Source: Bacillus sp. Xin1
GTDB taxonomy: Bacteria; Bacillota; Bacilli; Bacillales; Bacillaceae_G
Length of the DNA: 64,000 bases
Assembly: GCF_013314535.1 (NCBI RefSeq)
Contig: NZ_JABUAE010000003.1
Coordinates: 186,001 to 250,000 of the forward strand
Reading direction: 5' to 3'
The translations under genes were made by a program, and so were the position numbers. Positions 46,608-55,157 of this stretch are shown here, piece after piece. The notes below the pieces were generated by a model. The model was given only the letters and a program-made list of their open reading frames with translations, had not been told where the DNA came from and did not search any database. Positions within the stretch are counted from its first letter, which is position 1. The number at the start of each line of letters is the position of its first letter.

Positions 46608-47087
46608 TTATTTTTCAGACTTCGCTTGTTCTAGAATGTATTCTTCTTCTTGCTCCGGTGTAGCTAATTCGTATGCTTTACCATTGCTAGTATTTTCCCA
46701 TTCCCATAATAAATTATGCTCCTTAACCGCTTGAGAGAAATCACCTTCATACCAACGGGTCAAAATCTTGAGGTACTGTTCTTTATGTTGTAAGGTTCCA
46801 CTATTACTTTCATCAACCATTCTTCGCACTTCTTCGATGTTTTCTGGAGTCATTTTGATAAATCCTTGCTTTTCCTGAGATAATACTTTTTGATGAGTCA
46901 TTTTGTGCATTGTATTAATTATATGACGATCAGAATTGAGGTCAAATGTTATCTTTTCCCCTTTAACGCTCTCAGTCTGCCTTTCTTCACTGTCTGAACC
47001 TACATACGTACCCACTCTGTAACCAATAAAAATACCAGTAACTATAGTAATAACTAAGATTGATATGATTTTACTCCACTTTTTCAA
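46608..47087 (-). CDS. DUF6241 family membrane-anchored protein
   Basis: A 159-aa protein with one N-terminal membrane anchor (IISILVITIVTGIFIGYRVG) and an extracellular helical domain (INTMHKMTHQKVLSQEKQGF, VRRMVDESNSGTLQHKEQYL, ILTRWYEGDFSQAVKEHN). This resembles DUF6241 of Bacillus. TTG 47087 has GGGGAGA upstream. Function unknown. Confidence 0.75.
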   Translation of the reverse strand: MKKWSKIISILVITIVTGIFIGYRVGTYVGSDSEERQTESVKGEKITFDLNSDRHIINTMHKMTHQKVLSQEKQGFIKMTPENIEEVRRMVDESNSGTLQHKEQYLKILTRWYEGDFSQAVKEHNLLWEWENTSNGKAYELATPEQEEEYILEQAKSEK

Positions 47088-47238
47088 ATCTCTTCTCCCC
47101 TAAAAAAGAACTATATACCTATATTTATATTACGAGATTTATATAACGTATCATTTGCAATTATGTTTTTTACTAGGTACATTTAAATCCCTCTGAGAAA
47201 TCTAATTTATCTCATGAAAAACAGCAATTCTTTCATTC

Positions 47239-47850
47239 TCAATCCTCGTTATATAACACATTAAAATCAGTAACAATTGAAACAATATTACCCTTCTCAT
47301 CAATCCCCCAATAAGAAGGATAAAAACCGTCACCATAACCGGAACGGAACATAATCACATTACTTCCTGTTTCCTCACAAACTACACAGTTTCCCCATTC
47401 ATCATCATGTTCTGTTAGAATATCGTCTATCAAATCATCATACAAGCTTATAAATTCGTCTCCTAATTCTTGTTGTAGCCTATCTTCTATTTCTTCTAAT
47501 TTATCAATTGCTTCAACATCTGCAAAACATCCTAATCCTGTATCGACTGGGTAACCAAAAATATATCCTTCCTCTAGTTCACTTACATTCTGCCCTAGTT
47601 TTGTTGCCATCTTCCACTCAGTCACCTTTGATTCAGCTAATTTCAATTCAGCGCCCGCAATTAAGCCGTCGTTCCACCAAGCCACAACTGGATATGTACC
47701 GGGCTGAATTGTATGTTCGAAGTGATTTTTATGAAAAATAAGAGGATCACAAGCAATGATTTTCCCGGAAGTAACTTTTAAGTGCTCTAATACTTCAGAA
47801 CGTAAAACCTCACTATTCGGTTTGGATAATTCATGTAGTAGTTTTGACAT
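47239..47850 (-). CDS. DUF4241 family protein
   Basis: A 203-aa soluble protein: SGKIIACDPLIF, QPGTYPVVAWWNDGLIAGAE, GFYPSYWGIDEKGNIVSIVT match the DUF4241 family. Such proteins are scattered in Gram-positive accessory regions and some sit in toxin-immunity loci; no toxin is adjacent here. AAGGAAGAG precedes ATG 47850. Confidence 0.8.
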   Translation of the reverse strand: MSKLLHELSKPNSEVLRSEVLEHLKVTSGKIIACDPLIFHKNHFEHTIQPGTYPVVAWWNDGLIAGAELKLAESKVTEWKMATKLGQNVSELEEGYIFGYPVDTGLGCFADVEAIDKLEEIEDRLQQELGDEFISLYDDLIDDILTEHDDEWGNCVVCEETGSNVIMFRSGYGDGFYPSYWGIDEKGNIVSIVTDFNVLYNED

Positions 47851-47930
47851 AATATTTCTCTTCCTTTCATTTTCTTATTCGTAGAATTTACTTAATAAAG
47901 TGTAAGGCAATCGAATGGATAAGACACCGT

Positions 47931-48290
47931 TTATTCCTCTCCCAAAATCTCTTTCTGCATCTTTTTCGAAAGAGACTGCAGAACTAAATCATAAGACCAA
48001 TCTATCATTTTATTAATTTCCTCTTGTCCTAAGCCCTTATTTATATAAACTGTATTCCAATGCTTTTTATTCATATGATAACCAGGAATAATTGAATCCG
48101 GATATTCTTCTCGAATTCGCAATGCGACATTGGGATCACATTTCAATGTGATCGCTGCTTTTTCCCCTTTTTCATGATTTACAATCGCAAATATTTTATT
48201 ATAAATTTTCATACATGTTGCATTCCATCCATCTGGAGAATCTTCCGTTACTTTTCTTTTTGAAAGGCAGTATGTACGTGTTGCTTTCAA
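47931..48290 (-). CDS. MmcQ/YjbR family DNA-binding-like protein
   Basis: About 119 aa. Pattern CLSKRKVTEDSPDGWNATCM, KCDPNVALRIREEYPDSI, IPGYHMNKKHWNTVYIN is the MmcQ/YjbR double-wing fold (CyaY-like). The TTG at 48290 is favoured because AGAGGTGA lies 8 nt upstream; the GTG at 48302 is inside that site. Function unknown. Confidence 0.82.
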   Translation of the reverse strand: MKATRTYCLSKRKVTEDSPDGWNATCMKIYNKIFAIVNHEKGEKAAITLKCDPNVALRIREEYPDSIIPGYHMNKKHWNTVYINKGLGQEEINKMIDWSYDLVLQSLSKKMQKEILGEE

Positions 48291-48352
48291 TGTTTTCTTC
48301 ACCTCTTACATTTATTGATGCTCCGATTACAAAGTTACATAATATAATTATG

Positions 48353-48775
48353 TTATATCTCTAAACGTTTCTCTAAAAAATGCTGGCTATACCCTTTAGG
48401 ATGATCCTCTACTACCCCAAACTCTCTATACCCCTGCTTCTTATAAAATTCAGGTGCTTGAAAACTAAATGAGTCAAGCAGTATTAATCTACATCCTTTT
48501 TCTTTTGCCATTTCTTCGATTTTATTTAATAATTGACTACCATACCCCTCATGGCGTACTGACTCATCCACCCATAAAAAATCAATATGAAGATGATAAA
48601 AATACATCGTTCCTGTTATGCCTCCAAATATTTTTCCAGCATCGTCTTTTACTAGAAAGCTTACATGCTCTAATGGGCTTTTCACTTCATTTGGTAGTAC
48701 AGACATATTGTATTGAATTACTTTATTTTTTATATACTCACTTTCGTTTGGCGTGTACTGTTCGGTAATTTCCAT
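48353..48775 (-). CDS. GNAT family N-acetyltransferase
   Basis: A 140-aa acetyltransferase: KDDAGKIFGGITGTMYF, HIDFLWVDESVRHEGYGSQL, LLDSFSFQAPEFYKKQGYR. The LWVDExxRxxGxG variant is common in Bacillus stand-alone GNATs. Substrate unknown. Convergent with nothing; its own terminator is not obvious. Confidence 0.85.
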   Translation of the reverse strand: MEITEQYTPNESEYIKNKVIQYNMSVLPNEVKSPLEHVSFLVKDDAGKIFGGITGTMYFYHLHIDFLWVDESVRHEGYGSQLLNKIEEMAKEKGCRLILLDSFSFQAPEFYKKQGYREFGVVEDHPKGYSQHFLEKRLEI

Positions 48776-48809
48776 ATAATCATACGTCCTTTCCTAATTA
48801 ATGAAATAA

Positions 48810-48847
48810 GGACTAAAAGTCTCTTTTACTTAAGAAACTTTTAGTCC
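48810..48847 (-). terminator. Terminator of the serine hydrolase gene
   Basis: GGACTAAAAG pairs with CTTTTAGTCC, ~60 nt downstream of the stop at 48909. Confidence 0.7.
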
Positions 48848-48908
48848 ACACTATTTAATTATCTTTATTTTTTCTAGCCGAAATGCTAACAATAAAAAAT
48901 CCTTTTTC

Positions 48909-49688
48909 TCATATATCAATATATTCTATTTCTCTTCTAACAAACTCTTTATACAGATATCTTAAAACCTCCATTATTTTAGAATCAACTTCTTGATTCT
49001 CGTAACGATTTGGTAAATCCATTCCGCCAATCACATAAAGCAATGGATTTTCATGAAATGTTCCTAGTATACCGATATTTATAAAAGCAGTAGGTAATCC
49101 ACCTGTCATATGTGCCAAACGGTAACCTGGTATTCCCTCATAGTTCCCTTGTTGTCTCACCATTCCATTTATAATTGGTTCCCATAATACCGGATTCGAT
49201 TCATATCCTTGGAATATACGAATTAAAAGTTTAAGAACTTGTTTTAAGTTCCCAACGTTTTTCACATCCCTGGGGTCTTTCGTAATATTAATCTTTGAAA
49301 AAGAACTTTGAATTCTTTTATTTACTTCTTCCCATCCCCCGCAAAAGCCCACAACAGATTGTGCAATAAAATTGTCATGACATGCAATCATTACTTCCAC
49401 AGCATTTCTGAGTGTTAACACTGTTCTTCCCTGCAAATGTGGATATATTTCTTTACTATCCTCTTTATAACTAAATGCTATATTGTCGATTTCATCACTC
49501 CAGCGAACCTGCTTTTCTTCAATCATTTTAGCTACAGCAAATCCAATTGCAATTTTTGCTGCCGACGCTAATGGAACCACTATATCATCATTATATAAAG
49601 CAACAATATTTTGACTTTCTGCTGAATAAACAACGATACCTACCTGACCTGATTTTATCTCCTTTATTTTCTTGATTACTTCCTCCAT
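48909..49688 (-). CDS. Class A beta-lactamase-related serine hydrolase
   Basis: A 259-aa protein of the beta-lactamase2 fold. SxxK is PLASAAKIAIGFAVAK, the SDN-equivalent is CHDNFIAQSVV, and the KTG-equivalent is HMTGGLPTAFINIGIL. There is no Glu166-type omega-loop motif that I can identify and no signal peptide, so beta-lactam resistance is unlikely; it may be a cytoplasmic hydrolase. GAGAAGAGG precedes ATG 49688. Confidence 0.82.
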   Translation of the reverse strand: MEEVIKKIKEIKSGQVGIVVYSAESQNIVALYNDDIVVPLASAAKIAIGFAVAKMIEEKQVRWSDEIDNIAFSYKEDSKEIYPHLQGRTVLTLRNAVEVMIACHDNFIAQSVVGFCGGWEEVNKRIQSSFSKINITKDPRDVKNVGNLKQVLKLLIRIFQGYESNPVLWEPIINGMVRQQGNYEGIPGYRLAHMTGGLPTAFINIGILGTFHENPLLYVIGGMDLPNRYENQEVDSKIMEVLRYLYKEFVRREIEYIDI

Positions 49689-49780
49689 TTGTACGCCTCT
49701 TCTCGATTTCGTTTTATCCCTTTCAGTATTTCGATAATACGAATCAAAAATCCTTTTATGAGGTTAACAAATGTATTCTA

Positions 49781-50031
49781 TTATTTTTGTTCTAACTCTA
49801 CCGGTAAAACATAGACGCCAATTCATATTTTATATCCGCAGCAACCAATGACGGATCAATGAAAAGTAATACCAACTCCTTTTCCGCACGAAAATGCTTT
49901 TCTGCAACTTCAAGCGATTGTTCTAAAAAAGAACAATGAATAAACCCTTCTTTTGTAAGTGAGTCTTCAATTATTTCTCTTTTTATTTTTGCTACTTCCC
50001 ATGCATTTTTTCTCATTATCTTTGTAATCAT
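49781..50031 (-). pseudogene. DUF952 family gene with a 3' deletion/frameshift
   Basis: The first ~70 codons are a DUF952 protein (EGFIHCSFLEQSLEVAEKHF, ELVLLFIDPSLVAADIKYE). Then the frame ends LASMFYR-stop at 49798. In another frame the following bases read GVYVLPVELEQK-stop (49781), a natural DUF952 C-terminus. About 25-30 residues of the usual HIYGxL segment are missing between them, so a deletion that shifted the frame is the likely cause. Confidence 0.6.
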
Positions 50032-50065
50032 ATTCGATCTCCTTCTTCCCTATTATTAAAAAAAC

Positions 50066-50102
50066 AAGAGGATTTTCTCGCTTATTACTTGAAAATCCTC
50101 TT
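50066..50102 (-). terminator. Terminator of helD
   Basis: AAGAGGATTTTC pairs with GAAAATCCTCTT; on the minus strand it is followed by TGTTTTTTT. Confidence 0.85.
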
Positions 50103-50111
50103 AAACAGCTT

Positions 50112-52208
50112 CTATTTACTTTCATAAAACTCTTCTTGTATTCCTTGAATTAACGGTGATGCTTCTCCAGAATAGAAAATCCGTAATTCATGAAGTGCTC
50201 TCGTACATCCAACATATAATAATTTAGCATCATGCTTTGTTCCTTTATAATGCATAGCATCTACATCTATAAGTAATACAGCATCGAATTCTAAACCTTT
50301 TGCCAAATAGACAGGTACAACTGAAATACCACCTTCATATTTACTTTGGTTCGCTTCGATAACATTAACAGTGATTCCTGCAGCTGTTAACTTCTCATAT
50401 ATATCACGGCACTCATCATCTGTTCTACCTATTACAGCAATCGTCTTCACATTTTCACGTTGCATTTTTTGTAGTGTTTTTACACTCTCCGCAAATTGAT
50501 CGTCTGTAGAAATAACCTTTACTTTCTCACCACTACGAAAAACAGGAGTTGCAAGCCCTACCGGAATGTCCGCGTTTTTAATGACTTCATTTGCAAACTC
50601 AATAATTTCTTTTGTAGAACGATAACTTCTCGTCAATTCATAGTAACCTGTTTCTTGAAACACTTCTTTAAAGTCATTCCAGTCTTCAATTCCTTGATAA
50701 TCATATATCGCTTGCGATAAATCTCCTAAAATCGTAAACGAGTTACCCATTGTAATCTCTTTTAGAATACAAATTTGGAAGGGTGAAAAATCTTGCGCTT
50801 CATCTATTACAACATGGTGGAATTTTTGCCCGATTTCAATACCTGCCAATCGATAGTGAATATGAATAAGAGGCGCTAAATCTTCTACATACACTTCTTT
50901 TTTACGGCAATTTTTTTCTGTTTCTTGAACAAGTTCTTCAGGCAAAAGTTCTAATATTTCTTTTTGCTTCATCATCAAACTATAAAATGCTAACGGGCTC
51001 ATTTTAGGCCAAAATTTCATATAGGCATTTAGTCTCTTTGTAGCTTCTTTTTTTAATTCCTTTTTCTTGTTCGTTCCTTCAAACTTCTTGAGTTCGATCT
51101 CAATCCAGCGCTTTATCCGACCAACTAATCGTTCTCTACGCTTCGCTAATGGATAGTGCTTATATTCAACTTGCATCCATTTTTTGATCTCTTCTACTGT
51201 AATAATAGCTTGATCCCATGCCTCAAAATCTTTTTCTGGCACTAAATTCTCTTCAAAGTGAATTATACTTTTTTCAATAAATCCCTTGAATTTCATCGTT
51301 CCTTTTAATTTACCAAGCATAACCTTTTTATCATCGCGATTTATTGAAAAAGCTTCTTTCAATTTTTCTTCCGTATCTTTTAACTTCACTGCATCATCTA
51401 ATGTGCGCAGTGCCCAATCTTGAAATGTTGTTTGTTTAATATTTCCGACGCCAAGTTCAGGAAGTACACTAGAGATATAATCTAAAAACAAACTGTTGGG
51501 AGCAAATACAATCATTCGTTCCGCCTCAAGCTGCTCACGATATTCATAAATTAAAAAAGCAAGGCGATGTAAAGCGATTGTTGTTTTCCCGCTCCCTGCA
51601 ACTCCTTGAATCAAAAGTGGTAAATTCTTCTCTGCACGAATAATATCATTTTGTTCCGATTGTATCGTTGAAACGATATCTTTTAATTTGTTATCTTTAT
51701 TTTCACCTAATCGATATAGAAGAAAATCATCTGCAAGAGATACATCTTCACTTCCTTTTACATATGTATCAACAACACGTTCTAGTTCTCTTTTACGAAT
51801 GGCAATGTTTCTTTTTAAATACACATCGCCTTCCACTAATCCATCTGGTGAATGATAAAAAGCCAGTTCTTCACCACCAGTAAATGAATAAAACATACTC
51901 GCAACAGGTGCACGCCAGTCAATAACAATTGGTTTCATCGTTTCTTCATCCGACACCCCTACTTTACCAATGTAAATTGGCATTGGCTCGTCTTGTCCAT
52001 CTTCCTGAAAATCTAACCGTCCAAAGTATGGATCTTGCACACCAACACGTAAGTTTCTTCGACTTGACTCCCTCATACTTTCAAGGATTTGCTCTTTAAA
52101 ATCCTCTCCATAATAAACTGGAACCTTTTCTAGTTTATCTAACTGCTCATCCATTGTAGATAAAGTTTCTTTCATCCGCTGTAATTCTTCTTCAAATATG
52201 TTGCTCAT
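50112..52208 (-). CDS. helD: HelD-type RNA polymerase recycling ATPase
   Basis: A 698-aa UvrD/Rep-like superfamily 1 protein. It opens with an antiparallel coiled coil (LQRMKETLSTMDEQLDKLEK), then PIVIDWRAPVASMFYSF, Walker A IQGVAGSGKTTIALHRL, Walker B VVIDEAQDFSPFQI, and motif VI-like KLLYVGCTRALHELRIF. HelD binds RNA polymerase and releases stalled or post-termination complexes. The length is somewhat short for the family (B. subtilis HelD is ~770). ATG 52208. Confidence 0.9.
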   Translation of the reverse strand: MSNIFEEELQRMKETLSTMDEQLDKLEKVPVYYGEDFKEQILESMRESSRRNLRVGVQDPYFGRLDFQEDGQDEPMPIYIGKVGVSDEETMKPIVIDWRAPVASMFYSFTGGEELAFYHSPDGLVEGDVYLKRNIAIRKRELERVVDTYVKGSEDVSLADDFLLYRLGENKDNKLKDIVSTIQSEQNDIIRAEKNLPLLIQGVAGSGKTTIALHRLAFLIYEYREQLEAERMIVFAPNSLFLDYISSVLPELGVGNIKQTTFQDWALRTLDDAVKLKDTEEKLKEAFSINRDDKKVMLGKLKGTMKFKGFIEKSIIHFEENLVPEKDFEAWDQAIITVEEIKKWMQVEYKHYPLAKRRERLVGRIKRWIEIELKKFEGTNKKKELKKEATKRLNAYMKFWPKMSPLAFYSLMMKQKEILELLPEELVQETEKNCRKKEVYVEDLAPLIHIHYRLAGIEIGQKFHHVVIDEAQDFSPFQICILKEITMGNSFTILGDLSQAIYDYQGIEDWNDFKEVFQETGYYELTRSYRSTKEIIEFANEVIKNADIPVGLATPVFRSGEKVKVISTDDQFAESVKTLQKMQRENVKTIAVIGRTDDECRDIYEKLTAAGITVNVIEANQSKYEGGISVVPVYLAKGLEFDAVLLIDVDAMHYKGTKHDAKLLYVGCTRALHELRIFYSGEASPLIQGIQEEFYESK

Positions 52209-52310
52209 TATGATGACTCCCTCCTGTCCGTTCGAAATTTTCAGTCGAAATATAATTGTATAAAAAATACATTTACAAAGTCAATAGTTTAATTAAGAAT
52301 TTTCTAAAAT

Positions 52311-52348
52311 ATAAAAGAGGCAAAGAGTGAATCCTTTGCCTCTTTTAT
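52311..52348 (-). terminator. Terminator of the TerD-domain gene
   Basis: ATAAAAGAGGCAAAG pairs with CTTTGCCTCTTTTAT, a 15-bp stem 30 nt after the stop. Confidence 0.85.
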
Positions 52349-52381
52349 AAAAATGATGTTAATCTGAATAAAACATTATTT

Positions 52382-54466
52382 TCATTTCATATATTCAGAC
52401 ATAATTATATCATGTTGCAACATTGTTTCGGTCTCTACGGAAAACACTGTATCAGCATCTTCTTTCTTATCTACAAGAATACCACGAGCCTTTCCATGTA
52501 GAATGAATAAGTCATATAAATGTGGTTTCATTAAAGATGTTAAAGCTTTCCCCATTAGTACAATTCCTTTCTCATTACCATCCACATTGTTCGCATACAT
52601 CGGGTACTGTTTTAACTCGATATCAGCCCATATCATTTTATTTTCCTTTAAGTCAAAGATAATTGGTATTGAAATTGTCGAGTTACTTGTTAAATCTAAG
52701 CGATCTATCACACTTCGTGGGTCAAATATTTCTCCTGACTGCGGTTTGCTTCGCAACATCCAGCCTGCAAAGCAAACTGGCAATTCTGCAAATAAATGTC
52801 CTGTAAAAGAAAAAACGTTCATTACAACATATCTTCCGCCACAATCTCGAATCGATTGTATATCTAAGTCTATGAATTCACATGCTCCTTTTGGCGCAGA
52901 TGTAATATCCCCACTATGAGCACCTTGAAATAAATTTGATTTAAGAGCCGTGTAATCAATATGCGTCATATAGTTCCAATCATCTCCGTATAAAACAGCT
53001 GATAAGTCAATATCTACTCGACCCGTTTTCTTTCCATCTACTATCCCTTCGCTCCAATATAAAAAGAAACGAAGTGTATGACCATTTGCTATTGGTTCAA
53101 CACTACCTCGCACGAGTGTCCGCAAACTTTTACTCGCAGAACGTTGAGAAAACGGAACCAAATATTGTTTTAAATTTGGATCCACATATACTCTTCCTAA
53201 AGAAGGAAGTGATTGAAAATGTGTACACAATGCCTCTTCAGTAATTTCCACTACCCGTCCGCATACATTCTCACTAAGTAGAGGAAGTGTATTTTCTCTT
53301 GCAAATACGTTTGCTATATTTCCTTTTGGAAAAAAGACACGCATCGGCTTTTGGTCAACACGATTTTGAAAATGTGAGTGTATTTGCAGTAGAACAGGCG
53401 TGCTGATTCGAGTGGCTATTGCACTATATTGTGATAAAATTTCTTTTATATCACCTCGGCGCAAAAATTGATCTAACCGTCTTCCGAATTCACCAGGACG
53501 TGAAGCTAAAACTTGAGCAGCTTTTGTAATATCCCCTTCGTTTAATAATGCTTCTACTTCACTTCGGTACGTGTGAATTCGCATATCATTCACGACAACA
53601 TGAAATGCCGCACAAGCTTTTGGATATCGTTTTTTATATTGAAAAGGGTGTAGTTCTTTTGCTACACGCTTCCACATTTCTCTATGACGAACCATATCTT
53701 CACGCGAATCTCCACATTTCTCTATGCAAGATAAAAATAGACGACGTAATTTCCTTGGTATTCTTTGAAACTTTGTTGGAGTTGCTAAACTTACATCACC
53801 TTCACTGTATGCAACAATAAGCCGCAGCACATCTGTACATGTTTGTATGTAAGGAGCAATTAGATTAAACGATACATCACGATACTTTACAAGCGTACTT
53901 AATACCACAGCTTTATTTTCATGGTAAGGAATTTCACTTGGTAATAATTCATAGTAATATTCATAGTTTTTTAATACTTCACTTATATCTTCTTTATAAT
54001 CTTGGGATAAATTACTATTGGCAGCTATACGTTCTTTTATCGTGCTTAAAAAGCCTGAAAATGTTCCAAGTGACAATACTCGCAATTCATGTTTTTCTGC
54101 AAAAGGCGGTCGCTCTATCTTTATTGTGTCTGGTCTTATTCCAAACCAATAATGCAAAATCGCATTTATATAAAGCTGACTCTCCTCCTCATCCATCACC
54201 TCTTCTGGAAAATTCGGATAAAAAGGTTTATATGTGACATGACTACCTACTCTCTCTTCTAATAGAGATAATAGATCTTGGTACCACGGCAGAAACTCCT
54301 CTATTGCTAGTAATTCTATTGCCTGCAACAGCTCAGATGAAAAAGTAAAACCTAGGCTATGAATATTCTTCAGTGCACTAGCAAGTATTGGTGCAGGAAG
54401 TGACCCGTTCCCTTCCGGAAGCATTACTTTTGATTGTTTCAAATACATTTTGTTCCATCGTTTCAA
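52382..54466 (-). CDS. TerD-domain protein with a TROVE-like helical N-terminal region
   Basis: A 694-aa cytoplasmic protein. The C-terminal ~200 residues show a TerD-like calcium-binding pattern (RVDIDLSAVLYGDDWNYMTH, IDYTALKSNLFQGAHSGD, EFIDLDIQSIRDCGGRYVVM). The N-terminal ~350 residues are alpha-helical with KFQRIPRKLRRLFLSCIEK, MWKRVAKELHPFQYKKRYPK and GEFGRRLDQFLRRGDIKEI, which resemble the TROVE/HEAT-like module reported with Ter stress systems. TTG 54466 has GAGGATGA upstream. No other ter gene is adjacent. Regulation: a sigma-A promoter at 54647-54675 and an attenuator-like leader at 54498-54560. Confidence 0.75.
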   Translation of the reverse strand: MKRWNKMYLKQSKVMLPEGNGSLPAPILASALKNIHSLGFTFSSELLQAIELLAIEEFLPWYQDLLSLLEERVGSHVTYKPFYPNFPEEVMDEEESQLYINAILHYWFGIRPDTIKIERPPFAEKHELRVLSLGTFSGFLSTIKERIAANSNLSQDYKEDISEVLKNYEYYYELLPSEIPYHENKAVVLSTLVKYRDVSFNLIAPYIQTCTDVLRLIVAYSEGDVSLATPTKFQRIPRKLRRLFLSCIEKCGDSREDMVRHREMWKRVAKELHPFQYKKRYPKACAAFHVVVNDMRIHTYRSEVEALLNEGDITKAAQVLASRPGEFGRRLDQFLRRGDIKEILSQYSAIATRISTPVLLQIHSHFQNRVDQKPMRVFFPKGNIANVFARENTLPLLSENVCGRVVEITEEALCTHFQSLPSLGRVYVDPNLKQYLVPFSQRSASKSLRTLVRGSVEPIANGHTLRFFLYWSEGIVDGKKTGRVDIDLSAVLYGDDWNYMTHIDYTALKSNLFQGAHSGDITSAPKGACEFIDLDIQSIRDCGGRYVVMNVFSFTGHLFAELPVCFAGWMLRSKPQSGEIFDPRSVIDRLDLTSNSTISIPIIFDLKENKMIWADIELKQYPMYANNVDGNEKGIVLMGKALTSLMKPHLYDLFILHGKARGILVDKKEDADTVFSVETETMLQHDIIMSEYMK

Positions 54467-54497
54467 TTTTTATCATCCTCTATATGTAAAAATAAAA

Positions 54498-54560
54498 AAA
54501 TCAGGGACTAACTCTTTTGCCACTATTTGCAAAAAGCCGTTCCTGATTTTCAAAGTTAGT
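54498..54560 (-). promoter_or_regulatory. Attenuator-like leader of the TerD-domain gene
   Basis: Two inverted pairs interleave on the minus strand in the order B-A-B'-A': B is ACTAACTTTG (54551-54560), A is AAATCAGGA (54541-54549 region), B' is CAAAAGAGTTAGT (54507-54519), A' is CCTGATTT followed by seven T (54498-54505). A with A' makes an intrinsic terminator; B with B' overlaps and excludes it. That is the classic terminator/antiterminator layout. A further stem (GCACAGGCC...TGGC...TGTGC, 54570-54640) precedes it. No known riboswitch class was recognised. Confidence 0.6.
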
Positions 54561-54646
54561 ATGTAAAATAAAATGCACAAGAAAGCCACACCCCTAATTT
54601 CCAAAGAGTGAGTAGAAGGAAGGAGCGTGATGGCCTGTGCAAATAT

Positions 54647-54675
54647 AGTATACAAGATGCAAATTATTTTGCCAA
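54647..54675 (-). promoter_or_regulatory. Sigma-A promoter of the TerD-domain gene
   Basis: On the minus strand TTGGCA (54670-54675), a 17-nt spacer and TATACT (54647-54652) form a good vegetative promoter. Transcription would start near 54640, giving a ~175-nt untranslated leader. Confidence 0.7.
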
Positions 54676-54745
54676 GTAAAGATGCTTTCTGATTATTAGC
54701 TTTACGGAGGATTACTATGATTGAATCCTCCCTCTAACACTTTCG

Positions 54746-55135
54746 CTACATTTCTATTTCATGTTTATACTTTACCCAATCGCCAGAAGTGATTGGTTTC
54801 TGTAACATTTTTTTATTCTGTGCCGTATATACATATGCATGTATTTCTTTATTCTCAAAATAAATTGTTTGTGTAATTCTGTCATACAAATCCGTCTCTG
54901 TATTCCCTGTATATTCTTCGAGTTCATCTAATTTCTTTAAAATTTCATCATCTACTTCATACATTTCTCCATATACTTTATCCTCTTTTGTACAAATCAT
55001 TGCCGGATAACATTCATTTGTATCAAAGAGTTTTCCATAAGTCCATGCTTCTTCAGCTATACTTGTTGCCCCATGTAAATAATGCGCATTTTCCTGTTGT
55101 TTTCTTAATGTACCGTAAACAAAAACATAGTACAT
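54746..55135 (-). CDS. Gamma-glutamylcyclotransferase-like protein
   Basis: A 129-aa GGCT-fold protein: the YGTLR substrate motif in FVYGTLRKQQENAHYL and the catalytic Glu in LDELEEYTGNT. The role in Bacillus is unclear; related enzymes form 5-oxoproline from gamma-glutamyl amino acids. Downstream of recQ by 22 bp, so probably same transcript. ATG 55135 follows AGGGGGTAG. Confidence 0.87.
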   Translation of the reverse strand: MYYVFVYGTLRKQQENAHYLHGATSIAEEAWTYGKLFDTNECYPAMICTKEDKVYGEMYEVDDEILKKLDELEEYTGNTETDLYDRITQTIYFENKEIHAYVYTAQNKKMLQKPITSGDWVKYKHEIEM

Positions 55136-55157
55136 TTCCCTACCCCCTTCGTACTCT

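Noticed and set aside
48909-49688. Secreted class A beta-lactamase (resistance gene)
   Set aside because: No signal peptide and no recognisable Glu166-type motif; only the fold motifs are shared.
54473-54655. 60-codon minus-strand ORF upstream of the TerD-domain gene
   Set aside because: Its TTG start lies inside the -10 box of the promoter; the region is better explained as a structured leader.
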